DNA from: Candidatus Methanoperedens sp.
Lineage (GTDB): Archaea > Halobacteriota > Methanosarcinia > Methanosarcinales > Methanoperedenaceae
Reading direction: 5' to 3'
Assembly: GCA_012026835.1 (NCBI GenBank)
Contig: VEPN01000031.1
Coordinates: 1 to 37,009, forward strand
Length of the DNA stretch: 37,009 bases
Shown: positions 24,842 to 31,939 of the stretch, piece by piece
Position numbering within the stretch: position 1 is the first letter of the stretch
Layout of the letters: each line of letters begins with the position of its first letter
Made by a program: the position numbers and the translations under genes
Notes under the pieces: model-generated
Database searches by the model: none
What the model was told of the DNA's origin: nothing
What the model saw: the letters and a program-made list of their open reading frames with translations, nothing else

Positions 24842-24891
24842 AAACTGTAAATAACTGTTTTTTACTGAAATCAGGTAACCCCTTTGTTTCT
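24842..24891. repeat. Imperfect direct repeat, copy 2
   Basis: AAACTGTAAATAACTGTTTTTTA, then AACCCCTTTGTTTCT identical over 15 nt to copy 1. The middle of the unit varies. A TATA-like TTTAATATATA lies about 35 nt before this copy (about 24805-24815), so each copy might belong to a small transcript or be a protein-binding site. Confidence 0.65.
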
Positions 24892-25057
24892 ACTGCAAAA
24901 TTAATCCCGGTTATCAAATGAATTATTGGTGACATACAGGCATTAAAAGATATCCTAATTACTAACAACCATTTAAAAGTCTATATTTTTAAATTCTACT
25001 GTATTAAACGCTGTTATTTGTTTGCAACTTATTTTAACCTTTATTTCAACTGAAAAG

Positions 25058-25066
25058 TTTATATAA
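25058..25066 (+). promoter_or_regulatory. TATA box of the winged-helix regulator gene
   Basis: TTTATATAA, the strongest TATA box in the window, predicting a start near 25090 and hence a ~100-nt 5' leader before the ATG at 25192. A leader this long is unusual compared with the mostly leaderless neighbours. Confidence 0.6.
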
Positions 25067-25105
25067 GAACACTTCTATTTATTACCTGTTCACAACATTT
25101 CACCC

Positions 25106-25168
25106 GGCAAGGAGACATCGGAGGGGAAATCCGGATGCCTCGCTGTTCGCCTGTAATGGGCGGACAGC
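25106..25168 (+). promoter_or_regulatory. Structured 5' leader with two hairpins
   Basis: Hairpin 1: CATCGGA (25116-25122) with TCCGGATG (25130-25137), one bulged base, loop GGGGAAA; GGCA/TGCC can extend it. Hairpin 2: GCTGTTCGCC (25142-25151) with GGCGGACAGC (25159-25168), ten pairs including one G-U. Both are GC-rich islands in AT-rich surroundings, directly after the strong TATA box. The ribosome site GAGGT is 4 nt before the ATG. It could be a cis-regulatory RNA for the regulator. Confidence 0.5.
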
Positions 25169-25191
25169 CTTCCAGTAATGTGTGAGGTATC

Positions 25192-25716
25192 ATGAAAATA
25201 AGGCTTGAAATCGAAGGAAAAAATGCAGGCAGTGTAAATTACAGAGGGCCTGATTCGGCTGAAATGGCTATTGCTTACCTTAACTCGATTGACGCAGAAG
25301 AGATACAGGTTAATTTAGTGAGCGATGATGGTACGAAGGCTTTTGCAGAATTCGAAGGTGAAATATCTGCCATATCTGCATCCAGATTTATACTCTCAGC
25401 CGCAAAAAGCAAACTCACCCGGGAATCCCCGCAGGTCGGTGAAAACGGATCAGAACTCACTTTAAAAGAGCGGCTTGAGATGTTCCTGAAGTTTGAGTTT
25501 TCCAGAATATGGTTCTCATCCTTTGATGTACAAAAAAAATACGAAGATGTATATGGGAATATCAGTCTCTCAACAGTATCCACATACCTGGCAAGAATGT
25601 ACAGGGATAATTTGCTCGAAAGAAGAGGAAACCGTAACCAGAGGGAATATCACATCAGGGATGGAACTAATCCCCTGGTGAATATTGAGAATATTGAGTA
25701 TGCTGCATCAAAATAA
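25192..25716 (+). CDS. Putative winged-helix regulator
   Basis: A 174-residue protein. The N-terminal ~75 residues form a strand-rich domain (MKIRLEIEGKNAG; AEEIQVNLVSDDGTKAFAEF). The C-terminal half looks like a winged helix: ERLEMFLKFEFSRIWFSSFD, VQKKYEDVYGNISLSTVSTY as recognition region, RDNLLERRGNRNQREYHI as wing. I do not recognise the family. It stands alone between two non-coding regions rich in repeats and hairpins, with a strong promoter and a structured leader, so autoregulation is plausible. Confidence 0.6.
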   Translation: MKIRLEIEGKNAGSVNYRGPDSAEMAIAYLNSIDAEEIQVNLVSDDGTKAFAEFEGEISAISASRFILSAAKSKLTRESPQVGENGSELTLKERLEMFLKFEFSRIWFSSFDVQKKYEDVYGNISLSTVSTYLARMYRDNLLERRGNRNQREYHIRDGTNPLVNIENIEYAASK

Positions 25717-25748
25717 TGGGCGGGTTGATGAGCCGACCCCCACGGGGC

Positions 25749-25794
25749 TTACAGCACCCTCGCAACACTGATATCTGTGTTGTCTTTGCTGTAA
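25749..25794. ncRNA. Candidate structured RNA element downstream of the regulator
   Basis: Nested stems: TTACAGCA (25749-25756) with TGCTGTAA (25787-25794), 8 bp, enclosing CAACAC (25763-25768) with GTGTTG (25777-25782), 6 bp, with unpaired internal segments and an 8-nt loop. A further stem AAGACC/GGTCTT is at 25861-25878. The region is more GC-rich than the flanks and contains no ORF. It may be a terminator, a 3' UTR element or a small RNA. Confidence 0.4.
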
Positions 25795-25960
25795 ATTGCA
25801 CTTCTTGCGCTTTCTTAAACATCCTTGCGGAAGAGATCCCAGTCGAGCCACCTTCCTTTTAAGACCTTGGTTGGTCTTTCAGTAATTACACTTTGGAAGC
25901 CTGGATTTATATTTCCAATGTGGTTTTTCTGCCGATCTCCTGCTAGCTCATCGTAGCATG

Positions 25961-25990
25961 TACTTTATTCACATTGATGTGGATAAAGTA
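25961..25990. repeat. 30-bp near-perfect palindrome
   Basis: TACTTTATTCACAT (25961-25974) and ATGTGGATAAAGTA (25977-25990) are complementary at 13 of 14 positions (the other is T-G) with only two bases between. A two-base spacer is too tight for a stable RNA loop as drawn, so a DNA-binding site for a dimer is as likely as a terminator. Confidence 0.65.
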
Positions 25991-26070
25991 AATAACTATG
26001 TTGTTTTGTCATGATTAATAGTTTTCGATAACAAAACAGATATCAAATAAGATAATCGACAGGATAACAG

Positions 26071-26301
26071 TCAAACGTTACTAATGGTTTCAATCTTGAA
26101 CATCACATTCAAACCACTAAGCGTCATCTGGACCTTATCGCCAAAGCGCAGTATCTCTTCAACATCAACATTTTTTCCCCACTCATAGACGAAATCATGG
26201 GTTCCGCGCATGGGCTTGAAACCCAGCGATAGTAGGCGCTGGTTGATTTCAGAAGGTTTTGCGCCTTCACTATTGAACCAGATAATTAGATAGCTCTTCA
26301 T
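26071..26301 (-). CDS. Small conserved-looking hypothetical protein
   Basis: A 76-residue soluble protein, two strands and helices (MKSYLIIWFNSEGAKPSEIN, GFKPMRGTHDFVYEW, DKVQMTLSGLNVMFKIETI), resembling a ferredoxin-like beta-alpha-beta fold. No Cys or catalytic motif. No ribosome site at the ATG. It follows the 85-residue gene on the same strand after 38 nt and may share its transcript. Function unknown. Confidence 0.6.
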   Translation of the reverse strand: MKSYLIIWFNSEGAKPSEINQRLLSLGFKPMRGTHDFVYEWGKNVDVEEILRFGDKVQMTLSGLNVMFKIETISNV

Positions 26302-26339
26302 GTTTAATAATTACTTTCATTATTATATCACTTTTTTGG

Positions 26340-26597
26340 TCATAATTTTTCATCTAACCCAAGCTCGGCCAATAGTTTCTTTGCTATATCCAGTGATTCC
26401 TCCCGGCTCCCTGCTTTGATTATCATTCTTCCGCTTGGATACATTGAAATTTCCACACCCATATAATTTACCAATAATATATGTTTTGTGGCGATCTTTG
26501 TCTCAATTACCCTGCTTACCCTTATAAGATCCATTTTGATATTGGTAGTCACCTCAAATGCAGTCCTGCCTGAACAAAGCCTGGCTGAAATTGTCAT
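26340..26597 (-). CDS. Small hypothetical protein with TBP-like half-repeat
   Basis: An 85-residue protein starting at 26597; the ORF can be extended to 26753 only by running through the divergent gene, so I use the internal ATG. The pattern VEISMYPSGRMIIKAGSREESLDIAKKLLAELG resembles one half of a TATA-binding-protein repeat (strand, strand, long helix), but it is too short to be TBP. It could be a degenerate relative or unrelated beta-sheet protein. It diverges from the S-layer-like gene with 58 bp between starts. Confidence 0.6.
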   Translation of the reverse strand: MTISARLCSGRTAFEVTTNIKMDLIRVSRVIETKIATKHILLVNYMGVEISMYPSGRMIIKAGSREESLDIAKKLLAELGLDEKL

Positions 26598-26655
26598 GGT
26601 TCTTTGAGATGCAATGGAAATATATAAGCATGCGCACAAACTCAATGAAATTGTT

Positions 26656-27174
26656 ATGGTGAGAATGAAGGTATTAATATATATCGTATCAATATTATTA
26701 TTTTCAATAATTACAGGTACAGCAGCCGGGAAAACGTTGATAAACGGGACCAATATTTATATTACCACAGGCGAGCCCATGGGACTGGAGCAGGGATATG
26801 TACTGGTCGCCAAAAGCGTGAGCAACGACGGTTCAGTCTGGCTCCAGTTAATAGATGATGATAAAATAGTAAAAAGTGAAATCGTAAGGGATTACGGATA
26901 TTTCATGTACAATAAAACCAACACAACAATCCTTTCAATCAAAATTGAAAAAATATATTCCGGTTCTGTTGAAAATCTTGTAGCCCTCTCTGTTTACCAG
27001 GTTCCCGACCCTGATAAGCCGGTGCCTGACCGGACGAAAATAAGAGAAAATCCAGAGGACCCCGGAAATGATAGTTCTCTTCCCAGAGTAGTGTCCCGAA
27101 GTGAGGTTGCGCTCTGGCCGCTTGGTATTGCTCTTATTGTAATTCTTTTTTATGCCCTGCGTAAGTTATGGTGA
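26656..27174 (+). CDS. Exported S-layer-domain-like protein with C-terminal anchor
   Basis: A 172-residue protein. Signal-type helix (about 5-20), then GEPMGLEQGYVLVAKSVSND followed by VWLQLIDDDKIVKSEIV and YGYFMYN, which resembles the repeated domain of Methanosarcina-type S-layer proteins (gLeqGYvL...VWLeL...dG), a Pro-rich linker (PDPDKPVPDRTK) and a C-terminal hydrophobic helix (about 150-168) with basic end. Only one domain is present, far shorter than a true S-layer protein, so it is more likely a minor envelope protein. The start is at 26656 or 26665; TATA-like ATATATAAG lies at about 26617-26625. It ends 3 nt before the pelota gene. Confidence 0.65.
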   Translation: MVRMKVLIYIVSILLFSIITGTAAGKTLINGTNIYITTGEPMGLEQGYVLVAKSVSNDGSVWLQLIDDDKIVKSEIVRDYGYFMYNKTNTTILSIKIEKIYSGSVENLVALSVYQVPDPDKPVPDRTKIRENPEDPGNDSSLPRVVSRSEVALWPLGIALIVILFYALRKLW

Positions 27175-27177
27175 AAT

Positions 27178-28224
27178 ATGAAAGTCTTGAAAAAAGAACT
27201 GAGATTCGGTGAAGGTGAAATATCTCTCATGGCCGAATCCCTGGATGACCTGTGGCATTTGAAATATATACTTGAGCCGAAGGATACGGTATATGCATTT
27301 ACGAAAAGGAGAATAGAAGGCGCAACTGATAAATTAAGGCCTGAAAAAGCCGATAAGAAAACCGTCCGCCTCGGGATACAGGTCGAAAAGATCGAGTTCC
27401 ATAAATTCTCAAACCGCCTGCGGGTGCACGGGACTATCATCGATGGGATAGATGCCGGGGCCTACCATACCCTGAATATCGAAGAGGGAACCGATATCTC
27501 AATAATCAAGAGATGGAAGAATGACCAGCTTGAAAGGATAAAGGAAGCTGAAATAGCAGCCAGGCGTCCGAAAGTAATAATCGCCACGATTGAGGAAGGA
27601 GAGGCATGCATCGGGGTGGTCCGCCAGTTCGGGGTTGAGGAATCTTCAAGCCTGCGGCAGTCTCTTGGAAAAGGCGAGGGCAACAGACGTAACGAGTTCT
27701 TCGGGGAACTGGCATCACAATTGAAATGGGCTGCTGAAAAAGTTGATGCTGTGATACTGGCAGGGCCGGGATTCACGAAGGAGGATTTCCTTGATTTTAT
27801 AAGGACAAGGGAACCTGAACTTTCCAAAAAAGTGGTTCTTGAAGATACCTCATCCATAGGAGTATCGGGTTTCCAGGAAGTCCTGCGCCGCGGGGCTGTA
27901 GACAGGATAATGCAGGAATCAAGGATCGGCAGGGAAGCAAAGCTCATAGAGGAATTAATGAAAGAGATCTCGATTGCAGGAAAGGCGGCCTACGGCATGG
28001 CCGACGTCAGGAATGCGCAAAGCCTTGGCGCTATCGAAACACTCCTTATCACGGATGAACTGCTTCGCACAGAACGCGAAAGTGACTCGATAGATGATTT
28101 TTTAAAAAATGTTGAGCGTTCGCAGGGAAGGATAGTGGTATTCAGCACAGAGTTCGAACCGGGGAATAAGCTTGAATCCCTGGGCGGGATAGCGGCCCTT
28201 CTGAGATTCAGGATCAGTTCATGA
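27178..28224 (+). CDS. pelA: Pelota, ribosome rescue factor
   Basis: A 348-residue archaeal pelota (Dom34) of full length. The N-terminal Sm-like domain (about 1-130) has LWHLKYILEPKDTVYAFTKR; the central domain (about 130-260) has VILAGPGFTKEDF and VLEDTSSIGVSGFQEVL; the C-terminal eRF1-like domain (about 265-348) has IAGKAAYGMADVRNAQSLGA and LLITDELLR. Together with an aEF1A GTPase it splits ribosomes stalled on broken mRNA. It lacks the GGQ motif of release factors, as expected. It overlaps the DUF434 gene by 4 nt (ATGA), a sign of a functional link. Confidence 0.93.
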   Translation: MKVLKKELRFGEGEISLMAESLDDLWHLKYILEPKDTVYAFTKRRIEGATDKLRPEKADKKTVRLGIQVEKIEFHKFSNRLRVHGTIIDGIDAGAYHTLNIEEGTDISIIKRWKNDQLERIKEAEIAARRPKVIIATIEEGEACIGVVRQFGVEESSSLRQSLGKGEGNRRNEFFGELASQLKWAAEKVDAVILAGPGFTKEDFLDFIRTREPELSKKVVLEDTSSIGVSGFQEVLRRGAVDRIMQESRIGREAKLIEELMKEISIAGKAAYGMADVRNAQSLGAIETLLITDELLRTERESDSIDDFLKNVERSQGRIVVFSTEFEPGNKLESLGGIAALLRFRISS

Positions 28225-28847
28225 ATTTAAAGGAGGCGGCTGTCGATATAAGGTATCTTCTCGACAGGGGCTACAGGCAAAAAAGCGTTATTGGATTTGT
28301 CTGCGATCATTACAGGCTTGATGAGGCTTCAAGGTATATCCTTACAAGAACCATACTTTCGCATGCGGTCTCTCAGAAAAGGCGGGCAAAATTCCTGTCA
28401 TGTGAAAGTATAAGAGACAGCAATATTATCATTGACGGTTACAATATTATTATCGGAATGGAAAGCATCCTTGAAAAGAAGGCGTATCTTTGCGATGACG
28501 GGGTTATAAGGGATACAAGGGGTGTTTTCAGGAGTTTTAAAATTTCAGGCAGCGCGGAGAAAGCGATCGATTTAATAATGCTGTTTTTAAAAGAAAAGAA
28601 TCCTGCTTATGTTTGTTTTCTTCTTGATTCACAGATAAGCAACAGCGGCCTGCTTGCAAAGATGCTACGTGAAAAAATCAGTTATTACGGGTTTAAAGGA
28701 GATGCAAAGACTTCAAAACACGTAGATTTTGATTTGAAGAATTCAAAAGACATTGTTGCATCAAGCGATGGGGTGATAATAGATGAAGCTCCAAAACTGG
28801 TGAATTTCCTGTACTGCCTGGTATCGGGATTTAAGCATCTGGATTAA
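28221..28847 (+). CDS. DUF434/DUF5616 protein with PIN/NYN-like acidic pattern
   Basis: A 208-residue protein. Residues 1-65 form a helical DUF434-type domain (DIRYLLDRGYRQKSVIGFVC). The rest reads like an NYN/PIN nuclease: strand IIIDGYN (Asp72), strand CFLLDSQISNSG (Asp136), and IVASSDGVIID (Asp183, Asp188), in the order and spacing of the acidic residues of YacP/NYN-type RNases. Coupled to pelota by a 4-nt overlap. A role as an RNA nuclease acting on stalled mRNA is an attractive inference, not shown. It converges with recQ, their 3' ends overlapping by 17 nt. Confidence 0.72.
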   Translation: MNLKEAAVDIRYLLDRGYRQKSVIGFVCDHYRLDEASRYILTRTILSHAVSQKRRAKFLSCESIRDSNIIIDGYNIIIGMESILEKKAYLCDDGVIRDTRGVFRSFKISGSAEKAIDLIMLFLKEKNPAYVCFLLDSQISNSGLLAKMLREKISYYGFKGDAKTSKHVDFDLKNSKDIVASSDGVIIDEAPKLVNFLYCLVSGFKHLD

Positions 28848-31275
28848 TCAAATAATTGCCACCGATTTCCATATCATTACTATCCATCCCCATCGTCATT
28901 TTAGCTCTCACAAGTCTGATTTCCCCGTATGAATAATTATCGCCCAGCTTTTCCTTTATCGGCTTCAGGGTTTCTCCCCCCAATTCAAGAATCACCTGCG
29001 ATATCACATCGAACTTTTCCTTCTTTATCAGCTTCCCGACCTGGATATTTTCACCTGTCAGGATCAGTTTTTCAATGTGGCCATAGACAGTGTTCAAAGA
29101 CAAATTCCTTTTTAATGTGATCTCATCAAGGTTCATATCCATATTTAGCATTTCCAGGGTCACATACTCGCTTGACTGTTTTTTGACAGGCTGTCTGGTC
29201 GGGCTGAATGGGCTGATTGGACTGGCTTGGCTGGTTGGACTGGTTTGGTTGGTTGGGCTGGTTTGGTTGGCTGGGCTGGTTTGGTTGGCTGGGCTGGTTT
29301 GGTTGGCTGGACTTGTTTGGTTGGCTGGACTGGCTTGGTTGGCTGGACTGGCCGGGTTAAGTTTCTCACAGAACCTGCGGATTTCGCTTATGAAAATAAC
29401 TCCATATCTTGCAAGCTTCTTATCTCCCACACCTGTTATCTTCCGGAAATCTTCGGGTGTACATGGGCGCCGCGCGGCCATCTGCTTCAGGCTGGCATCA
29501 TTAAAGACCATATACGGAGGATAATTCTCGGCATCAGCCAGCGTCTTCCTTAATGTCCGAAGTACTTCGAACAATCCCTCATCGTCAGGAACAGTCCCTA
29601 TTGTTGATGGTTTTTCGACAACAGGGGGCTTTACAAGGAATATTTTTTCCTTCCTCTTCCCTGATAGCATATCCCTGCCCTTCTGGCACAATTTCAGGAC
29701 CGGATATTCGCCTTCCAGCATGAGATAGCCGCGCCTGAGGAGTTCCCTTATGAACCCGTGCCATGTTTTCTTTGGGAGGTTTTTACCTGAGCCGTAAGAT
29801 TTTAATGCTGCATGGCCATTATGCGTGACGCGGCTGCTCTTACTTGCAGTAAGCACGTCTATGCAATAATTTATCCCGAACTTCTCATCCAGTTCCTCGA
29901 TACAGGAAAGGATGGCCAGTATCTCGCCTGTTGCTTCAATCTCATCTTTTGGCATGAGGCAGTTATCGCAGCCGCCGCATTTTTCCCCTTTATAGTCTTC
30001 ACCAAAATAAGCCAGGAGCAGCTTTCGCCTGCATATGTTCGTCTCACAAAAATTTATTATGTCCATCAGTTTATTATGCGCTATCTGCCTTTCCTTTTCA
30101 TTTGCCATCTGGCTTATAAAATACTCTATCTTCTGCCTGTCGCCGTAACTGTAGAAAAGCACGCAATCGCTCTTCAGCCCGTCCCTGCCGGCCCTCCCTG
30201 TTTCCTGGTAATAGGCCTCAAGGTTTTTGGGGAGGTCATGATGTATCACAAAACGAATATTTGGTTTATCGATGCCCATTCCGAAAGCGATAGTTGCGAC
30301 AAGTATTTCCACATCGTCTTTTATGAACTTTTCCTGGTTCATTGACCTTACACCTGCCGAAAGGCCTGCATGATACGGAAGCACCCTGAACCCGGCGTTC
30401 TTTAAGTTTTCCGCAAGAGAGTCCACGCTCTTTTTGCTGTAGCAGTAGATTATGCCTGATTCCCTGGGCTTTGTTTTTAAGAACTCAACGATCTGCCTGA
30501 ATGCTTCCTTCTTGGGCCTGACATAATATACAAGGTTCTCCCTGTTGAAGCTGGCAACATATTTTTTGCAATCTTTGAGGGCAAGCTGGTTTATGATATC
30601 CTCCCTGACCTTCTGCGTGGCAGTAGCGGTAAGGGCTATTATGGGGACATCAGGAAATGACGAGCTTATTATCTTTAACTGCCTGTATTCAGGCCTGAAA
30701 TCATGCCCCCATTCAGAGATGCAGTGGGCTTCATCAATTGCAAAGAGACTTATCTTTAATCCTTTCAGGAAGGAAAGAAACGTTGGGATTGTCAGTCTTT
30801 CAGGCGCTATATAGAGCAGCCTGACCTTATTCTGCAAAAGAGAAGATTTTATTTTTGCGATTTCCTCGTATTTCAATGAACTGTTGATATATTCAGCAGG
30901 GATGCCGTTTGACCTGAGGCTGTCCACCTGGTTCTTCATCAGGGAAATGAGGGGTGAGACAACTATCGTCAATCCTTTAAGAAGCAGGGACGGGTACTGA
31001 TAGCACAGGGACTTCCCGCCGCCTGTGGGCATGAGCACAAGCACGTCGCTCCCTTTCAGGACGTCAAATATAATATCCTCCTGGAGCTGCCTGAATTCGC
31101 AATAGCCGAAATACCGCCTGAGTACCTCTTTATCGATGCCCGGAATCGTGGCTTTTTTCTTTGCTTCGGGTTTTACCGCCTTTTCAACAGTTTTCAATTT
31201 CGGGCACAGGTCAAAAAGCCCTTCATTTTTTAACCCGCACCTGCCGGACGCCTCGCATGTGATGCAAACCTGCAT
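28831..31275 (-). CDS. recQ: RecQ-type DNA helicase with repeat linker and HTH_40-like C-terminus
   Basis: A RecQ helicase of 814 residues from the ATG at 31275 (a TTG at 31296 would add seven). Order: four-Cys N-terminus (Cys4, 7, 13, 24), helicase domain with PTGGGKS (Lys88), AIDEAH and the RecQ-typical EWGHDFRP, the zinc region CETNIC...CGGCDNC, RQC winged helix, HRDC domain (about 570-640), a low-complexity linker of ~9 hexapeptides (NQTSPA type), and a C-terminal domain like HTH_40 ([20 protein letters not shown]). It unwinds recombination intermediates with 3'-5' polarity. The Cys-rich start and repeat linker are unusual. No ribosome site is evident at either start. Confidence 0.9.
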   Translation of the reverse strand: MQVCITCEASGRCGLKNEGLFDLCPKLKTVEKAVKPEAKKKATIPGIDKEVLRRYFGYCEFRQLQEDIIFDVLKGSDVLVLMPTGGGKSLCYQYPSLLLKGLTIVVSPLISLMKNQVDSLRSNGIPAEYINSSLKYEEIAKIKSSLLQNKVRLLYIAPERLTIPTFLSFLKGLKISLFAIDEAHCISEWGHDFRPEYRQLKIISSSFPDVPIIALTATATQKVREDIINQLALKDCKKYVASFNRENLVYYVRPKKEAFRQIVEFLKTKPRESGIIYCYSKKSVDSLAENLKNAGFRVLPYHAGLSAGVRSMNQEKFIKDDVEILVATIAFGMGIDKPNIRFVIHHDLPKNLEAYYQETGRAGRDGLKSDCVLFYSYGDRQKIEYFISQMANEKERQIAHNKLMDIINFCETNICRRKLLLAYFGEDYKGEKCGGCDNCLMPKDEIEATGEILAILSCIEELDEKFGINYCIDVLTASKSSRVTHNGHAALKSYGSGKNLPKKTWHGFIRELLRRGYLMLEGEYPVLKLCQKGRDMLSGKRKEKIFLVKPPVVEKPSTIGTVPDDEGLFEVLRTLRKTLADAENYPPYMVFNDASLKQMAARRPCTPEDFRKITGVGDKKLARYGVIFISEIRRFCEKLNPASPANQASPANQTSPANQTSPANQTSPANQTSPTNQTSPTSQASPISPFSPTRQPVKKQSSEYVTLEMLNMDMNLDEITLKRNLSLNTVYGHIEKLILTGENIQVGKLIKKEKFDVISQVILELGGETLKPIKEKLGDNYSYGEIRLVRAKMTMGMDSNDMEIGGNYLINPDA
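29200..29354. repeat. 18-bp tandem repeat inside recQ
   Basis: About eight to nine copies of an 18-bp unit (on the plus strand GGCTGGACTGGTTTGGTT-like) encode the hexapeptide NQ(T/A)SP(A/T) on the minus strand. The central copies are nearly identical, the edge copies ([12 protein letters not shown]) diverged, as expected of repeat growth by slippage. The length change is always in frame. Confidence 0.85.
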
Positions 31276-31355
31276 GAAAGCTATTGACAATTGCAATCAG
31301 GATAACGGTTTCCATTCAGTTTTTTCAGAAACAAAGGTTTTTAGCCCTTCATGTG

Positions 31356-31365
31356 CTATATAAAG
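31356..31365. promoter_or_regulatory. Nearly palindromic TATA box between recQ and the small gene
   Basis: CTATATAAAG lies in the 144-bp gap between recQ (minus) and the 59-residue gene (plus). Because TATATA reads the same both ways it may serve both directions. For the plus-strand gene it predicts a ~30-nt leader containing GGAGAT. Confidence 0.45.
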
Positions 31366-31419
31366 ATGGTTTACAGGTTATAAAATTAAGTGGACAGTAA
31401 GGACAGGAGATAAGAAATT

Positions 31420-31599
31420 ATGAAGAACGTTGAAATGTCAGTTGAAGGGAACATCTTAACGATCAAGGTGGATTTAACCAGGGATTTCGGGCCGTCGTCT
31501 TCCGGCAAGACGATTATTATAGCTTCAAGCGAAGGTAATCAGTCCGTTCCGGGGAAAGAAGCGATCAAAATTGGGCTGAATGTGTATAAGAAAAAATGA
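31420..31599 (+). CDS. Small conserved-looking protein, 59 residues
   Basis: The ORF (MKNVEMSVEGNILTIKVDLT, then RDFGPSSSGKTIIIASSEGN, ending NVYKKK) is 59 residues with GGAG about 10 nt upstream. It forms a strand-turn-strand pattern and closely matches my recollection of a short protein of unknown function found in many archaea and bacteria. A P-loop-like GPSSSGKT is visible but the protein is far too small for a P-loop ATPase. It overlaps the start of the ORF carrying the BRO/DinD remnant. Confidence 0.72.
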   Translation: MKNVEMSVEGNILTIKVDLTRDFGPSSSGKTIIIASSEGNQSVPGKEAIKIGLNVYKKK

Positions 31600-31634
31600 C
31601 CTGTCACGGTTTGAAATTGCCTAGCAGATGGCGT

Positions 31635-31939
31635 ATGGATTCAAAAGATGCGCTTGTTGTTTTTGAAGGGAAAAAAGTACGACGAACATGGAACAATAAC
31701 GAATGGTGGTTCGTTTTAGAGGATATAGTCTATATATTAACTGATTCCAGCGATTCTATTTTGAAGAGAACAAGAATGCTGCAAAAGAAGGAGGAACTGT
31801 TGCCAGAGTGGCAAGAGAAGAATTGAAAAGAAGCAGGGAGAAGGTAGTTTCCAGGGAGAATTATATTAATGAACCTCAAATAAGGAAAAATCAAGAGAAA
31901 TTCCATGAAAAAAATCGGAATCGCAGTAACAGACCCTGA
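31635..31939 (+). pseudogene. Decayed BRO-N/DinD-type gene
   Basis: From the ATG at 31635 the reading MDSKDALVVFEGKKVRRTWN continues with NEWWFVLEDIVYILTDSSDS, matching the beginning of BRO/antirepressor-type and DNA-damage-inducible protein D families. The frame then becomes meaningless and stops at 31826. In another frame, from 31775, EGGTVARVAREELKRSREKV and VVSRENYINEPQIRKNQEKF resemble the C-terminal end of DinD proteins. The large middle part is missing. So an internal deletion plus frame loss has left only both ends. The second frame runs into the start of the ligase gene (31905). Confidence 0.65.

Larger units (their letters stand above)
25717..26070. other. Intergenic region with several dyads
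   Basis: A 354-bp gene-free stretch between the regulator and the minus-strand gene ending at 26071. It holds the candidate RNA element at 25749-25794, a hairpin at 25861-25878, a 30-bp dyad at 25961-25990 and an 8-bp repeat pair TGTTTTGT/ACAAAACA at about 26002-26038. Confidence 0.5.

Noticed and set aside
25106-25191. Possible cobalamin riboswitch in the leader
   Set aside because: Fragments such as AAATCCGG and AGGAGAC recall its boxes, but the order is wrong, the GCCACTG box is absent and the downstream gene is not B12-related.
26598-26753. N-terminal extension of the 85-residue minus-strand gene
   Set aside because: It would run through the divergent promoter and the start of the S-layer-like gene, and its hydrophobic content is the complement of that gene's signal helix.
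29200-29354. CRISPR array
   Set aside because: The units are contiguous 18-mers without spacers and lie within a coding frame.
29090-29524. Plus-strand ORF of Leu-Val-Trp repeats opposite recQ
   Set aside because: It is the antisense reading of the tandem repeat; the opposite frame carries complete RecQ domains.
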